A DNA stretch of 36,081 nt from Acidobacteriota bacterium (GCA_021827245.1 JAKAWN010000020.1:1-36081); one strand, 5' to 3'; shown: positions 26,696-34,182, numbered from the stretch's first letter. The notes: a model not told the origin generated them from the letters alone. A program made the numbers and translations.

Positions 26696-27307
26696 CTAGA
26701 AATGACAAGTCGTACAATCTGTTGGCGCGTTGTGCATCCTGTGACAGCCCACGCAAAATCCCATGTTCAGGCCTGCCTTGCGAACTGCGACTGTTTGCTT
26801 CTTCATGTCGCCATGGCACGTGGCGCAATCGATGCCCGCACGGATGTGGGGCGCGTGCCAAAACTTCACGTGGGCCGACTGGTAAAACCAGTAGACGCGC
26901 CGCCAGGGGATGTCCTCACCCTTTTTCTGGTACGCAGCGACCTTCTTGATTTCCGGGAAGTTGGTTGCAATCACCTGGTGGCAGGTCATGCAGAGTTGCA
27001 CGTTGGGGATGGTCGCGTTCGGCCCCTCCGACGTTCCCTTGTGGCAGTCCGTACATTGCATCCCGTGCTCCAAATGCATCTTGTGAGTAAAGGCGATCGG
27101 CTGCCGCACGTGAGTGGGATAGATATCAAAATAATCCTTGGCCGCGGCCAGCACAGTCGGATGCGCTGTCGTGAACCGTCCCGAAGTCACATAAGCAGGG
27201 TTTTTGTGTTGCGCCTGATTGCCGGCCGAGCACGAAACAAAAGTTGCGATGACACCAGCAGCAACAAGAAGCAACCCAAGTCGAGTCCAGCGTCTAATAG
27301 GTGCCAT
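26696..27307 (-). CDS. actA: pentaheme cytochrome c, ActA of alternative complex III
   Basis: The 203-residue protein has five CxxCH sites: C85-H89, C106-H110, C161-H165, C185-H189 and C198-H202, the last two residues before a terminal Phe. That heme number matches ActA. The N-terminus has a helix (LGLLLVAAGVIATF) that could be an anchor or a lipoprotein signal (VSC26). KMHLEHGMQC and PHIRAGIDC offer distal His ligands. It should carry electrons on the periplasmic side. No strong Shine-Dalgarno is seen. It is followed by the ActB1 gene after 61 bases. Confidence 0.92.
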   Translation of the reverse strand: MAPIRRWTRLGLLLVAAGVIATFVSCSAGNQAQHKNPAYVTSGRFTTAHPTVLAAAKDYFDIYPTHVRQPIAFTHKMHLEHGMQCTDCHKGTSEGPNATIPNVQLCMTCHQVIATNFPEIKKVAAYQKKGEDIPWRRVYWFYQSAHVKFWHAPHIRAGIDCATCHGDMKKQTVAVRKAGLNMGFCVGCHRMHNAPTDCTTCHF

Positions 27308-27575
27308 AACGAAAAGTCAAACCATCCCTTGAATAACAGCAAATTTGAAGTGTGCTCATTCCACTAAAAACTTCTTCGTTGATGGCTGACCGCTTCCCTT
27401 CCCGGAAGCGGAGCCGCTTGTCAGGAAGCAAAATCATAAACTTCAGCGCTCCCTGATAGGGTTCAACTATCTGTCCGCCTGAGTTCATATGAAGTCGCAT
27501 TCCAACCACCCCTACACCAGCGGCTCCGGACTGTTCTCAGAGGTTGCAGGCCAGCGACGCACTGGGGCTTGTATT
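27308..27575. other. spacer between actA and the blue-copper gene
   Basis: About 268 bases without a credible gene. It could carry an internal promoter for the ACIII genes, but I see no clear hexamers or hairpin. Confidence 0.4.
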
Positions 27576-28334
27576 TCACTCGTGCCGGAACGTAAAGTCC
27601 GCCGTCGTCGTCTCATGCGCATGCACGGTCACTTTGTCTTCCTGCGTCCCAAAGGTAGCCGTCCACGCCTCAAGCGTATATTCGCCTGCGGGAACGTCCT
27701 TGATGGTAAATGTCCCTTCCTTGCCGGTCACATCGTAGAACGGATTCGTGACGACCCCGATATATGCCCTCATCCAGGGGTGCTCGTTGCAGTGCACCGG
27801 GATCATGACTTCGGGATGCGCGAACCTCTTGTAAAACGGGGCAGCTCCCGGCGGCTGCGACTGGTTCCACTGCGGGTTGTACCTGGGCACGACGTGAATG
27901 TTGTGAGTCGTGAAATCGCTATTCACAACCTTAAGACGCTGACCCACCATGATGCCCAGAACATGGGGGATGTACATGCATCCCCTTTGATCCAGTGTAA
28001 CTGCCCGCCGGGGGGCTGGATATTTCTGCGCCCCGGATTTGATGTAGACAAAAACGTAGGGCAGCGTGTCGTTGGCGTTCACCTGCCCGTCTTGCGGATA
28101 GACCGCCTTTCCATGCTGCTCTTTGACGCACGCCGGATCTTGCGACATGGAGATCTGGGGAAGGTGCGGCTTGGTCCCCTCAAAAAGGATCTTGCCCGTG
28201 ATCTCACCGGTGGCGCCTGATTCGCCCTGCGAACGGGGCGTGGGCGCCGCGAGGGCAACCTTCGCTTGCACGATCCAGATTACGAAAAGAGCCGCAATCA
28301 GAGTGACTGACCAAATATTCTGTTTTCGCTTCAT
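27576..28334 (-). CDS. cupredoxin-like blue-copper protein
   Basis: The 252-residue exported protein has a signal (TLIAALFVIWIVQA, cleavage near ALA). A cupredoxin fold follows with the likely copper ligands H144 (NSDFTTHNIH), C182, H185 and M188 (VHCNEHPWM), the last three spaced more tightly than in plastocyanin. After these comes a segment GTFTIKDVPAGEYTLEAWTA, as in carboxypeptidase-regulatory-like domains, probably a beta-sandwich closing the protein. Periplasmic electron transfer is expected. It lies between the heme-barrel gene and the ACIII genes on the same strand, a place where rusticyanin or a similar carrier would act in a surface-to-inner-membrane chain. Copper binding is deduced from motifs only. 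Confidence 0.8.
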   Translation of the reverse strand: MKRKQNIWSVTLIAALFVIWIVQAKVALAAPTPRSQGESGATGEITGKILFEGTKPHLPQISMSQDPACVKEQHGKAVYPQDGQVNANDTLPYVFVYIKSGAQKYPAPRRAVTLDQRGCMYIPHVLGIMVGQRLKVVNSDFTTHNIHVVPRYNPQWNQSQPPGAAPFYKRFAHPEVMIPVHCNEHPWMRAYIGVVTNPFYDVTGKEGTFTIKDVPAGEYTLEAWTATFGTQEDKVTVHAHETTTADFTFRHE

Positions 28335-28589
28335 TCTTGTCTTGACCCCCGCAAAAGTTTCGAACAGCTTATCAATTTTCGCTCAAATAAGGAACATCCA
28401 TATCAAGACGACCCAGGCGGTATTTCACTCCTCATTTCAGGGGCTCACGCGCCCCGCGGCGTCCGAGTCAAACTGCAATCAGTAATCTCGAAAGAGCTGC
28501 AGGAAGGCTCGTATTGCTTGCGCGTCCGTTTGCGCCCGAATCCGGCTTTCGCAACAGAGTTGCCGCCTTCCTGCCTTTGCCAATGCGAC
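28335..28589. other. spacer between the blue-copper gene and the heme-barrel gene
   Basis: Some 255 bases with no supported gene. Overlapping frames here are shadows of the neighbours. No clear terminator is seen. Confidence 0.4.
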
Positions 28590-29957
28590 CTAGAAAATGA
28601 ACCAGGCCGTGAAGTACGTTGCGTTGTTGTCAGATGCGTTCCGCCCTGCGCCGTTGTAATTCGTGCCTGCGCCGTCAAAAGTCAGGTACCCGGTGTATTG
28701 GGCCGTGAAGTCAATGTTCTGCCACGGCCAATAGGCAAATTGGAGAATGTACCCATCGCTCTTCGGGTTACCGGTCGCGCTGCCATTCAAGGGATCGTCA
28801 GAAGACGGGGCATAAAGCACCGGGTCCGTTGTCCCCCAGGTGTTGAAGTACCCGACAGTGGCGCCGTACTTGTTCCTGAAGTGATGGTTGCCGTCGATCT
28901 TAAAGGTATTCAGGTCGTGATGCGGAAAAGCAGCGCCTTGCTGCACAAACGTCCCATACAGGTCGGCGCTCTCGTGTATGTAAGTTGTGTGGATCGAAAT
29001 AGTGTCGTTGTTTAGGGTCGGCAGGATTCGCTCATACTGGGAATCCACGGCGACATCAGTAAAATCATCTTCCGGCCCGACAATCGCGTTCGGTGTCGAG
29101 GCCACGTGCATCCCGTAAGTACCGACTTCAAGGTAGTTGTTTCCCATCGTCTGCTGCCACGCGAACCGCCAGTAGGGCGCAGCTCCCTGAATGTTGATCC
29201 CGAAGTCCACCCCGGGGTTAGGCTGCGGGCCGCCAATATGTTCAGACCGATAAAGGGTAACATCGCCATAAAGATGGTCATTCCACATGGCATAACCGCC
29301 CAGGCCGGCCACGTCCTGCGCAAGCCCACCGTCAATCAGCGTGCCCGCCACGGGCGTGGGCGTCTGATCCGGGGCCACCCAGGGGAAACCCCAGGCCGGC
29401 GTGTCATTCCAGAGATCTTCAACACTCGGATTGTTGTTGAAGGTGATGCCGTACACCAGGTCTTTTCCGGCAAAGGTCCTCCGGTTCGCATACCGAACGT
29501 CGGTATTGTCCCAACTGAAGTGGTCAGCCTGAGCGTCATAGGTGACCTGGATAAAGGCTCCGACGTGCGTGGACATCGCACCGGCCAGAAAAAGGCTGGC
29601 GGCCTGCGGGAATTCATAATTCCAGTTTTGCGTTCCAGGCTGTGGTCTATTCGTTCCTGCCATCGCAAATTGAATAAAAGCGGCAATGGGCATATAGCGG
29701 TTCAGGCTCAGACCCGCTTCTTGACGACCAGGCTTGGCCGTAATCTGCGGCATACCCGTCAATGTGTACCCATTAAGTTTGAATGCCCTTCCGAACGGCG
29801 TGAGCTCCGGAGGGATGGTATGGCAGGAGCTGCAGGGCAATCCGGTTTGCCTTGCGAAGCTGGTGATGGCCCAGGCTCTGGTGTTGCTCAGGAACGCAAA
29901 TGCCACGACCGCCATACCGATCCACGCAGTTCTGCTAATTCGCTTCAACGAACCCAT
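28590..29957 (-). CDS. Cyc2-like outer-membrane cytochrome-porin fusion
   Basis: The 455-residue protein has a signal peptide (IGMAVVAFAFLSNTRAWA), then SFARQTGLPCSSCHTIPPEL: one c-heme site C42-S-S-C45-H46, followed by TPFGRAFKLNGYTLTG. The rest alternates aromatic and polar residues as in an outer-membrane beta-barrel (NWNYEF, GYILQFAYWPW, FTAQYTGYLTFDG), ending in Phe. One N-terminal heme before a barrel of this size and the FARQTG...LTPFGR..K.NGY context are what I recall for Cyc2, the Fe(II)-oxidising cytochrome-porin, and for less-studied relatives. Substrate is therefore open. GGAGG lies eight bases before the ATG. It is first of eight same-strand genes ending at actE, downstream of the GbsR-like pair. 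Confidence 0.75.
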   Translation of the reverse strand: MGSLKRISRTAWIGMAVVAFAFLSNTRAWAITSFARQTGLPCSSCHTIPPELTPFGRAFKLNGYTLTGMPQITAKPGRQEAGLSLNRYMPIAAFIQFAMAGTNRPQPGTQNWNYEFPQAASLFLAGAMSTHVGAFIQVTYDAQADHFSWDNTDVRYANRRTFAGKDLVYGITFNNNPSVEDLWNDTPAWGFPWVAPDQTPTPVAGTLIDGGLAQDVAGLGGYAMWNDHLYGDVTLYRSEHIGGPQPNPGVDFGINIQGAAPYWRFAWQQTMGNNYLEVGTYGMHVASTPNAIVGPEDDFTDVAVDSQYERILPTLNNDTISIHTTYIHESADLYGTFVQQGAAFPHHDLNTFKIDGNHHFRNKYGATVGYFNTWGTTDPVLYAPSSDDPLNGSATGNPKSDGYILQFAYWPWQNIDFTAQYTGYLTFDGAGTNYNGAGRNASDNNATYFTAWFIF

Positions 29958-30027
29958 CTAAAACACCTCCACTTGATGAACTTTACTTGCCGGATCCGTC
30001 TGACGCCGGACGCACAAATTTTCAAAT

Positions 30028-30041
30028 CAAAAAGCTTCTTG
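30028..30041. promoter_or_regulatory. candidate operator upstream of the heme-barrel gene
   Basis: CAAAAAGCTTCTTG is a 14-bp dyad with a single mismatched pair, centred on AAGCTT, about 70 bases before the Cyc2-like start and downstream of the GbsR-like gene. A MarR/GbsR-type regulator could bind such a site. No experimental analogue is known to me. Confidence 0.3.
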
Positions 30042-30114
30042 TCGAAGCCCCAATCTGTCAGTAACGCGGACGATCCGAAAACCCCACGAGCTAGTCTGCG
30101 CCAGACCGCACCTT

Positions 30115-30636
30115 CTAGCCGACAACTTCCCTGATCTTCGCCGTCAGCCTGGCAAGATTCTGAATTGGACCTCGGGGCAGGCGCCGCAGTTCGTCATACA
30201 AAGGAATCATGACCTCGAAAAATTCCAGCATGGACTTCAGGCGCTCCTCGATATACAAATCTCCTTGTGTGGACTCCGTCAATTCTTCAAGGCATGCTCG
30301 CAATGTCGCGACTGTCGGGTTAATCTCCCGCCGGCGGCGTTCATCCAGAATCACGCGAAACATTTCCCAGGGGTCCTTGATCGCCTCGTAATACTGCTTG
30401 CGGTCCCCCCGAAAGTGGACCGGGCTGATAAGGCCCCAGTTCTCCAACTCGCGCAGGCTTGCGCTGACGTTCGAACGCGAAAACGACAGGGTGGCGGCAA
30501 CATCTTCCGCGTTCAATGGGTCGTGGGACAAATAAAAAAGGGCATGGACCTCTGCAACCGTCCGGTTGACGCCCCACTTGCTTCCCATTTCTCCCCACCA
30601 GGCGACGAATTTTTCGGTTGCAGCATTAAAGTCCAT
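30115..30636 (-). CDS. GbsR/MarR-type transcriptional regulator, copy A
   Basis: I start at the ATG at 30636, not at the longer frame (30723), because this matches the paralogue at 30901-31422 in length (173 residues) and in promoter distance. The winged-helix core is NRTVAEVHALFYL, DPLNAEDVAATLSFSRSNVS and ASLRELENWGLISPVHFRGD, followed by the dimer helices (KDPWEMFRVILDERRRREI...). By hand alignment without gaps, 105 of 173 residues (about 61%) equal copy B. The recognition helix SRSNVSASLREL is identical in both, so they may bind the same operator. It is upstream of the Cyc2-like/ACIII genes on the same strand and is a candidate regulator of them. The ligand is unknown. Confidence 0.88.
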   Translation of the reverse strand: MDFNAATEKFVAWWGEMGSKWGVNRTVAEVHALFYLSHDPLNAEDVAATLSFSRSNVSASLRELENWGLISPVHFRGDRKQYYEAIKDPWEMFRVILDERRRREINPTVATLRACLEELTESTQGDLYIEERLKSMLEFFEVMIPLYDELRRLPRGPIQNLARLTAKIREVVG

Positions 30637-30712
30637 AACGAAACTTCTGAACGCATCGTGCTTACGAACTTTTCTGAAATTACAATCGAAAGTGGCTACT
30701 TTGCAACAAACG

Positions 30713-30718
30713 ATTATA
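30713..30718 (-). promoter_or_regulatory. candidate -10 box of GbsR copy A
   Basis: TATAAT on the minus strand. Seventeen bases upstream is TGTGAT, which is the inner arm of the CRP-type site and would take the -35 place. The start of transcription would then be near 30706, and the palindromes would overlap the -35 element and the region just above it. Confidence 0.4.
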
Positions 30719-30725
30719 CTCAAGC

Positions 30726-30741
30726 TGTGATCTACATCACA
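30726..30741. promoter_or_regulatory. CRP-type palindrome, inner site of copy A
   Basis: TGTGATCTACATCACA, with perfect 6-bp arms TGTGAT/ATCACA; it fits the classical CRP half-sites TGTGA-N6-TCACA. Its inner edge is 90 bases from the GbsR copy A start codon. Confidence 0.6.
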
Positions 30742-30747
30742 ACCATT

Positions 30748-30763
30748 TGTGATTCAGATCACA
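30748..30763. promoter_or_regulatory. CRP-type palindrome, outer site of copy A
   Basis: TGTGATTCAGATCACA, again with perfect 6-bp arms. Its centre is 22 bp, about two helix turns, from the inner site. Confidence 0.6.
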
Positions 30764-30900
30764 CATCGGCATGAGTCCCCACCTTGACTGGCCGAAACTC
30801 CATGAAAACATTGGCCTGACACCTAATCCGGGCAGAGGCCTGCTCAACCTCGTCTGCAGAGAAAGACGCGGTTCTTAACCCTGTCAACCCCTTCGTTTGC

Positions 30901-31422
30901 TTAGCCGAGAGCTTCTCTGATTGCGGCGGTTACCTTGAAGAGCTTCTGAATGGAACCGTTAGGAAGGCGCCGAAGCTCATGATAGAGAGGAATGATGGCG
31001 GAAAAGAAGGACACAACCTCACGCATGCGCTCGGCAGTATAGGCATCTTCCGGAGCAATGCGGATCTGTTCTTCGAGGCAAGCTTGAAACGCGGCGAGAG
31101 CCGGATCGATCACCCGTCGCTTGTGGTCATCCAGAATGATTCGAAATGCCTCCCAGGGGTTCTTGATGGCTTCATAATACAGCTTCCGATCCCCGTGAAA
31201 GTGGACGGGGCTGATGAGGCCAAGGCCTTCAAGTTCCCTCAGGCTTGCGCTGACATTCGAACGGGAAATGGACAGCGCGTGTGAGACGTCGTCTGCGCTC
31301 AAAGGTTCGGCGCAAAGGAAGAAAAGCGCGTGCACTTCAGCAACCGTCCGATTCACGGACCATTTGCACGCCATCTCAGCCCAACTGGCTATGAATTTTT
31401 CAATGCTGGGTGTAATGGTCAT
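30901..31422 (-). CDS. GbsR/MarR-type transcriptional regulator, copy B
   Basis: The 173-residue paralogue of copy A begins at the ATG at 31422 (MTITPSIEKFIASWAEM); a GTG at 31440 is a less likely start, since the ATG aligns with copy A's start and gives the same promoter distance. Winged-helix core: NRTVAEVHALFFL, EPLSADDVSHALSISRSNVS, ASLRELEGLGLISPVHFHGD. The N- and C-terminal helices for dimerisation differ most from copy A, so ligands or partners may have diverged while DNA specificity was kept. No strong ribosome binding site is visible. It stands 264 bases upstream of copy A with its own tandem palindromes, so each copy appears to have its own promoter. Confidence 0.88.
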   Translation of the reverse strand: MTITPSIEKFIASWAEMACKWSVNRTVAEVHALFFLCAEPLSADDVSHALSISRSNVSASLRELEGLGLISPVHFHGDRKLYYEAIKNPWEAFRIILDDHKRRVIDPALAAFQACLEEQIRIAPEDAYTAERMREVVSFFSAIIPLYHELRRLPNGSIQKLFKVTAAIREALG

Positions 31423-31511
31423 AACGCATTGCTCGCGCACGCAGCTATTTCAATTACTCGTGTCACACCACCTGGTTGCGATTAATCCTGCCGCATAACT
31501 TCTCACCCGCC

Positions 31512-31527
31512 AGTGACATGTCTCACA
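31512..31527. promoter_or_regulatory. CRP-type palindrome, inner site of copy B
   Basis: AGTGACATGTCTCACA fits GTGA-N6-TCAC. Its inner edge is 90 bases from the copy B start, the same as for copy A. The outer bases of the arms are less perfect than in copy A. Confidence 0.5.
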
Positions 31528-31533
31528 AGCAAT

Positions 31534-31549
31534 AGTGAGCCAGATCACA
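31534..31549. promoter_or_regulatory. CRP-type palindrome, outer site of copy B
   Basis: AGTGAGCCAGATCACA fits GTGA-N6-TCAC; its right half AGATCACA equals that of the outer site of copy A. The centre is 22 bp from the inner site. Confidence 0.5.
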
Positions 31550-31726
31550 CTCTGTTCCTTTCTCGCCGGTCGTGAAGAGTAAGGTATCTCCACGCAACCT
31601 ACGCTGCTTGAGCGACTTACAGCCACAGACGTCCCGAGTGCTCTCTAGACCAGCCACTTGCATCGAATAAGGCAAGAATTTATAGCAGGTTGCCCACCGG
31701 GCCTGGGGTGCGTGCCCAGGATTTGT

Positions 31727-31776
31727 AGGGGCGGGCCTTGTGTGCCCGCCCGAGGGCACCCACAAGGGGCGCCCCT
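31727..31776. repeat. long imperfect inverted repeat after the APC permease gene
   Basis: AGGGGCGGGCCTTGTGTGCC on the left and its near inverse (GGGCACCCACAAGGGGCGCC, then CCT) on the right form arms of 21-23 bases around a short loop (GCCCGA). It sits about 40 bases after the stop of the minus-strand permease gene. It may end transcription, but the motif resembles a scattered intergenic repeat I remember from related genomes. No T-tract is present. Confidence 0.55.
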
Positions 31777-31813
31777 CCAATCAAAACACAACGTTACAGG
31801 GCGAGCGCCGCGC

Positions 31814-33175
31814 TTACGAGGGTAGCCTGGCGGGCGCGCTCCAGCGCCTCCAGATGAAATAGAGCGGGATACCTGCAAGGACAATAGCCAGACCCAGGGC
31901 GGACTCGAGCGGTTGAGTCACCAGGGTATTGGCAACAATGGCCAGAGAGGCAACGATAAAGGCGATGGGCAGCAGCGGGTACCCCCAAACAAGATAGGGA
32001 CGGTGAAGGTCCGGCAGGCGTCGGCGCAAAATGATCACACCGGCAATCGCTGCCCCGGAGAAAATCCACATGGCGAAAATCACGTAGGTATAAAGCTCTT
32101 CAAATGATCCGCTGAGGGCCAGAAGAGTTGACCATGCGCCCAGCACGATCAGGGCGACAGCGGGAGTCTGGAATTTCGGATGAATGCGGGAGACGACCCT
32201 GAAGAACACCCCGTCTTTCGCCATCGCGTAATAAACCCGCGGCGCGGTGAGAATCGTTCCGTTCAATGCCCCGAAAATCGAACAGAGGATCAGGGCTGAA
32301 ACAAACCTTGCCCCGCGCGGCCCAACCAGGAACTGCATGGCCGTCCCTGCCACGCGCTGGTGTTCCGCCAATACGGGCAGAGGAAGAACGTGCAGATACG
32401 CCGCATTGGCGGCCAGATAGACAACGACGATGATCAAGGTTCCGAGGAAAAAGCCAATGGGCAGTACGCGCGAAGGGTTTTTGATCTCGCCGGCCGTATA
32501 AGAGAGCTGATGCCAGCCCTGGTAGGCCCAGAGCACGCCAACCAGCGCCACGCCGAAAGAACTAAGCGTGGTGTGGGGCCTGGAAAGCGGATGGATCACA
32601 ACCGCCGGCGTTAAGGGAGGCAGAAAGATCGCGCAGCCGATAATGATCCCGAGGCCACCCAGCTTTGCAATGGTGAAGATCGTCTGGACGGCGGTGCCCT
32701 TGCGCACTCCAAGAATGTTGATGAGCGTTAGAACCGCAATCACCACTGCACCTAGCACTTTCTGCTCGATCGAATTAAGCGGAACGAACGCTGACGCATA
32801 AATTCCGAAAGCCACGGCCAGCGTGGCGGCGGAGCCGGCGTCAATCACCAGCAGCGATCCCCATCCGTAAAGAAAAGCAAACAGCTTTCCATAGGCTTCG
32901 CGCAGGTAAACATAAATGCCGCCCGCCTCGGGCATGGCCGCGCCCAGTTCAGCCAGCGACAAGGCGCCGGCCAGCGCCAATGCGCCACCCACAATCCAAA
33001 CCAGGTAAAGGCTAAAGATGCCTCCAACCTGAAGGGCGACATTGTGAGGGACCAGGAAGATCCCGGAGCCGATGATGGTTCCGACCACAATCGCGGTGGA
33101 ACCAAGTATTCCGATTTCCCGCGGCAGGGTCCGTATTTCGGGCTGTTGGAGAGTGTCGTTAGGTTTCAAATTCAT
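31814..33175 (-). CDS. APC-superfamily amino-acid permease
   Basis: The 453-residue integral membrane protein has about 12 helices. The first helix holds the signature TAIVVGTIIGSGIFLVP, where the GSGIF unwound stretch binds the amino-acid carboxylate in LeuT-fold carriers. Then ELGAAMPEAGGIYVYLREAYG (TM2-3), WAYQGWHQLSYTAGEIKNPSR (TM6 and the following loop, as in the y+LAT/SteT-like group) and NGTILTAPRVYYAMAKDG (TM8). The look is of the SteT/LAT type, exchanger or proton symporter; the substrate is not fixed. A GGCGGA site lies before the ATG. It is divergent from the SDR-RidA-D-amino-acid enzyme operon, which suggests uptake of their substrate. Confidence 0.9.
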   Translation of the reverse strand: MNLKPNDTLQQPEIRTLPREIGILGSTAIVVGTIIGSGIFLVPHNVALQVGGIFSLYLVWIVGGALALAGALSLAELGAAMPEAGGIYVYLREAYGKLFAFLYGWGSLLVIDAGSAATLAVAFGIYASAFVPLNSIEQKVLGAVVIAVLTLINILGVRKGTAVQTIFTIAKLGGLGIIIGCAIFLPPLTPAVVIHPLSRPHTTLSSFGVALVGVLWAYQGWHQLSYTAGEIKNPSRVLPIGFFLGTLIIVVVYLAANAAYLHVLPLPVLAEHQRVAGTAMQFLVGPRGARFVSALILCSIFGALNGTILTAPRVYYAMAKDGVFFRVVSRIHPKFQTPAVALIVLGAWSTLLALSGSFEELYTYVIFAMWIFSGAAIAGVIILRRRLPDLHRPYLVWGYPLLPIAFIVASLAIVANTLVTQPLESALGLAIVLAGIPLYFIWRRWSAPARLPS

Positions 33176-33224
33176 GCCATCCGCCTTTGCCGATGCGCAC
33201 TGGTCAATGACTCATCTTTTTTTT

Positions 33225-33247
33225 GTAGCGGCTGGCTTTAGCCCGGG
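33225..33247. repeat. short intergenic repeat GTAGCGGCTGGCTTTAGCCC
   Basis: Placed between the divergent permease and SDR genes, after a run of eight or more T. GGCT and AGCC pair around GGCTTT. I recall very similar units scattered between genes in Acidobacteriota. The copy number in this genome cannot be told from one window. Confidence 0.4.
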
Positions 33248-33420
33248 ACAACATTTGATGCCCACTTAAAGATCGGGACTACCACATACGGAGTCACTAC
33301 CCGCGAGTCCAACCGCTTTACGCCCGCGTGGTGCGCCATTATACTGGGAGACTGCTTGAAGAACCTAGTGAACTTTTTTCCGGGGTCGCAGCCGGCAAAA
33401 CAGAGGAATTGGAGAAACCT

Positions 33421-34182
33421 ATGGATTTCGTTCCTGAGCGCTTTCGTGACCAATGTGCGCTGGTGGTGGGCGGCGCGCAAGGAATCGGCAAAGGCATCGC
33501 CTTAAGGCTGGCGCGGGAAGGGGCCCATGTCATGATCGGCGACGTCGACCGCGCCATGATGGCCCGCACGGAACGCGAAATCGCGCGCCAAGGCTGTTCC
33601 GTTCGGACGGTGGCGTGCGACGTGCGCCACAGCCGCCAAGTGCAACGCCTGGTGGCGCAAACCATGCGATGGCAGAACCGAATCGATGTCCTGATGTACG
33701 TCGCCGGTGTTGCCAAGCTGGTGCCCTTCACGGAAACCGATGAAAAACACTGGGACTGGACGCTGGACGTCAATCTGAAGGGCGGCTTCCTGGTTGCCCG
33801 TGAAGTGGCGCCGCACATGATTCGCAGACGCAGAGGCAAAATGATCTTTATGGCTTCCACCAACAGTTGGGATGCGGAAGCGGGTCTGGCTCCTTATAAC
33901 GCCTCCAAGGCTGGACTCTTTCTCCTGGCCAAAACGCTGGCGCGCGAGCTGGGCCCCTACGGCATCAATTCCAACGCTATCGGGCCGGGTTTCATCCGGA
34001 CGCGTCTCACGGATCCCATCGTGAAAGATAAAAAATTCATGGGCAAGTATAAGGATCTGATTCCCGTGGGCCGTCTCGGCCAACCTGAAGACGTTGCCGG
34101 GCCGGCGGCTTTCCTGGCATCTTCGGATGCGGATTACGTCAACGGGATCCTGATGTTTGTCGACGGCGGCCAGTTGGCCTGA
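33421..34182 (+). CDS. short-chain dehydrogenase/reductase (SDR)
   Basis: I start at the ATG at 33421 (GGAG seven bases upstream) and not at the longer frame (33328), giving 253 residues, the classical SDR size. The nucleotide-binding motif is GGAQGIGKG, with IGDVDRA placing an Asp after beta-2, which favours NAD(H). CDVRHSRQV follows. The usual NNAG is replaced by YVAG. The catalytic Ser is in MASTNSW, and Tyr/Lys in YNASK. The C-terminal part ends NGILMFVDGGQLA. It is first in a set with RidA and a PLP enzyme, so oxidation of a hydroxy acid or hydroxy amino acid is a fair guess; the exact substrate is unknown. Confidence 0.9.
   Translation: MDFVPERFRDQCALVVGGAQGIGKGIALRLAREGAHVMIGDVDRAMMARTEREIARQGCSVRTVACDVRHSRQVQRLVAQTMRWQNRIDVLMYVAGVAKLVPFTETDEKHWDWTLDVNLKGGFLVAREVAPHMIRRRRGKMIFMASTNSWDAEAGLAPYNASKAGLFLLAKTLARELGPYGINSNAIGPGFIRTRLTDPIVKDKKFMGKYKDLIPVGRLGQPEDVAGPAAFLASSDADYVNGILMFVDGGQLA

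Noticed and set aside
26303..27367. 354-codon open frame on the plus strand
   Set aside because: Covers the start of ActB1 and all of ActA on the opposite strand, whose Fe-S and five heme motifs are unmistakable.
29106..30134. 342-codon open frame on the plus strand
   Set aside because: Antisense to the Cyc2-like gene and its promoter; no ribosome binding site, composition typical of a shadow frame.
30726..31549. Repeated palindromes considered as a CRISPR or transposon end
   Set aside because: There are only two pairs, 786 bases apart, with different sequences between arms, no spacers of even length and no cas or transposase gene; the link to start codons fits operators.
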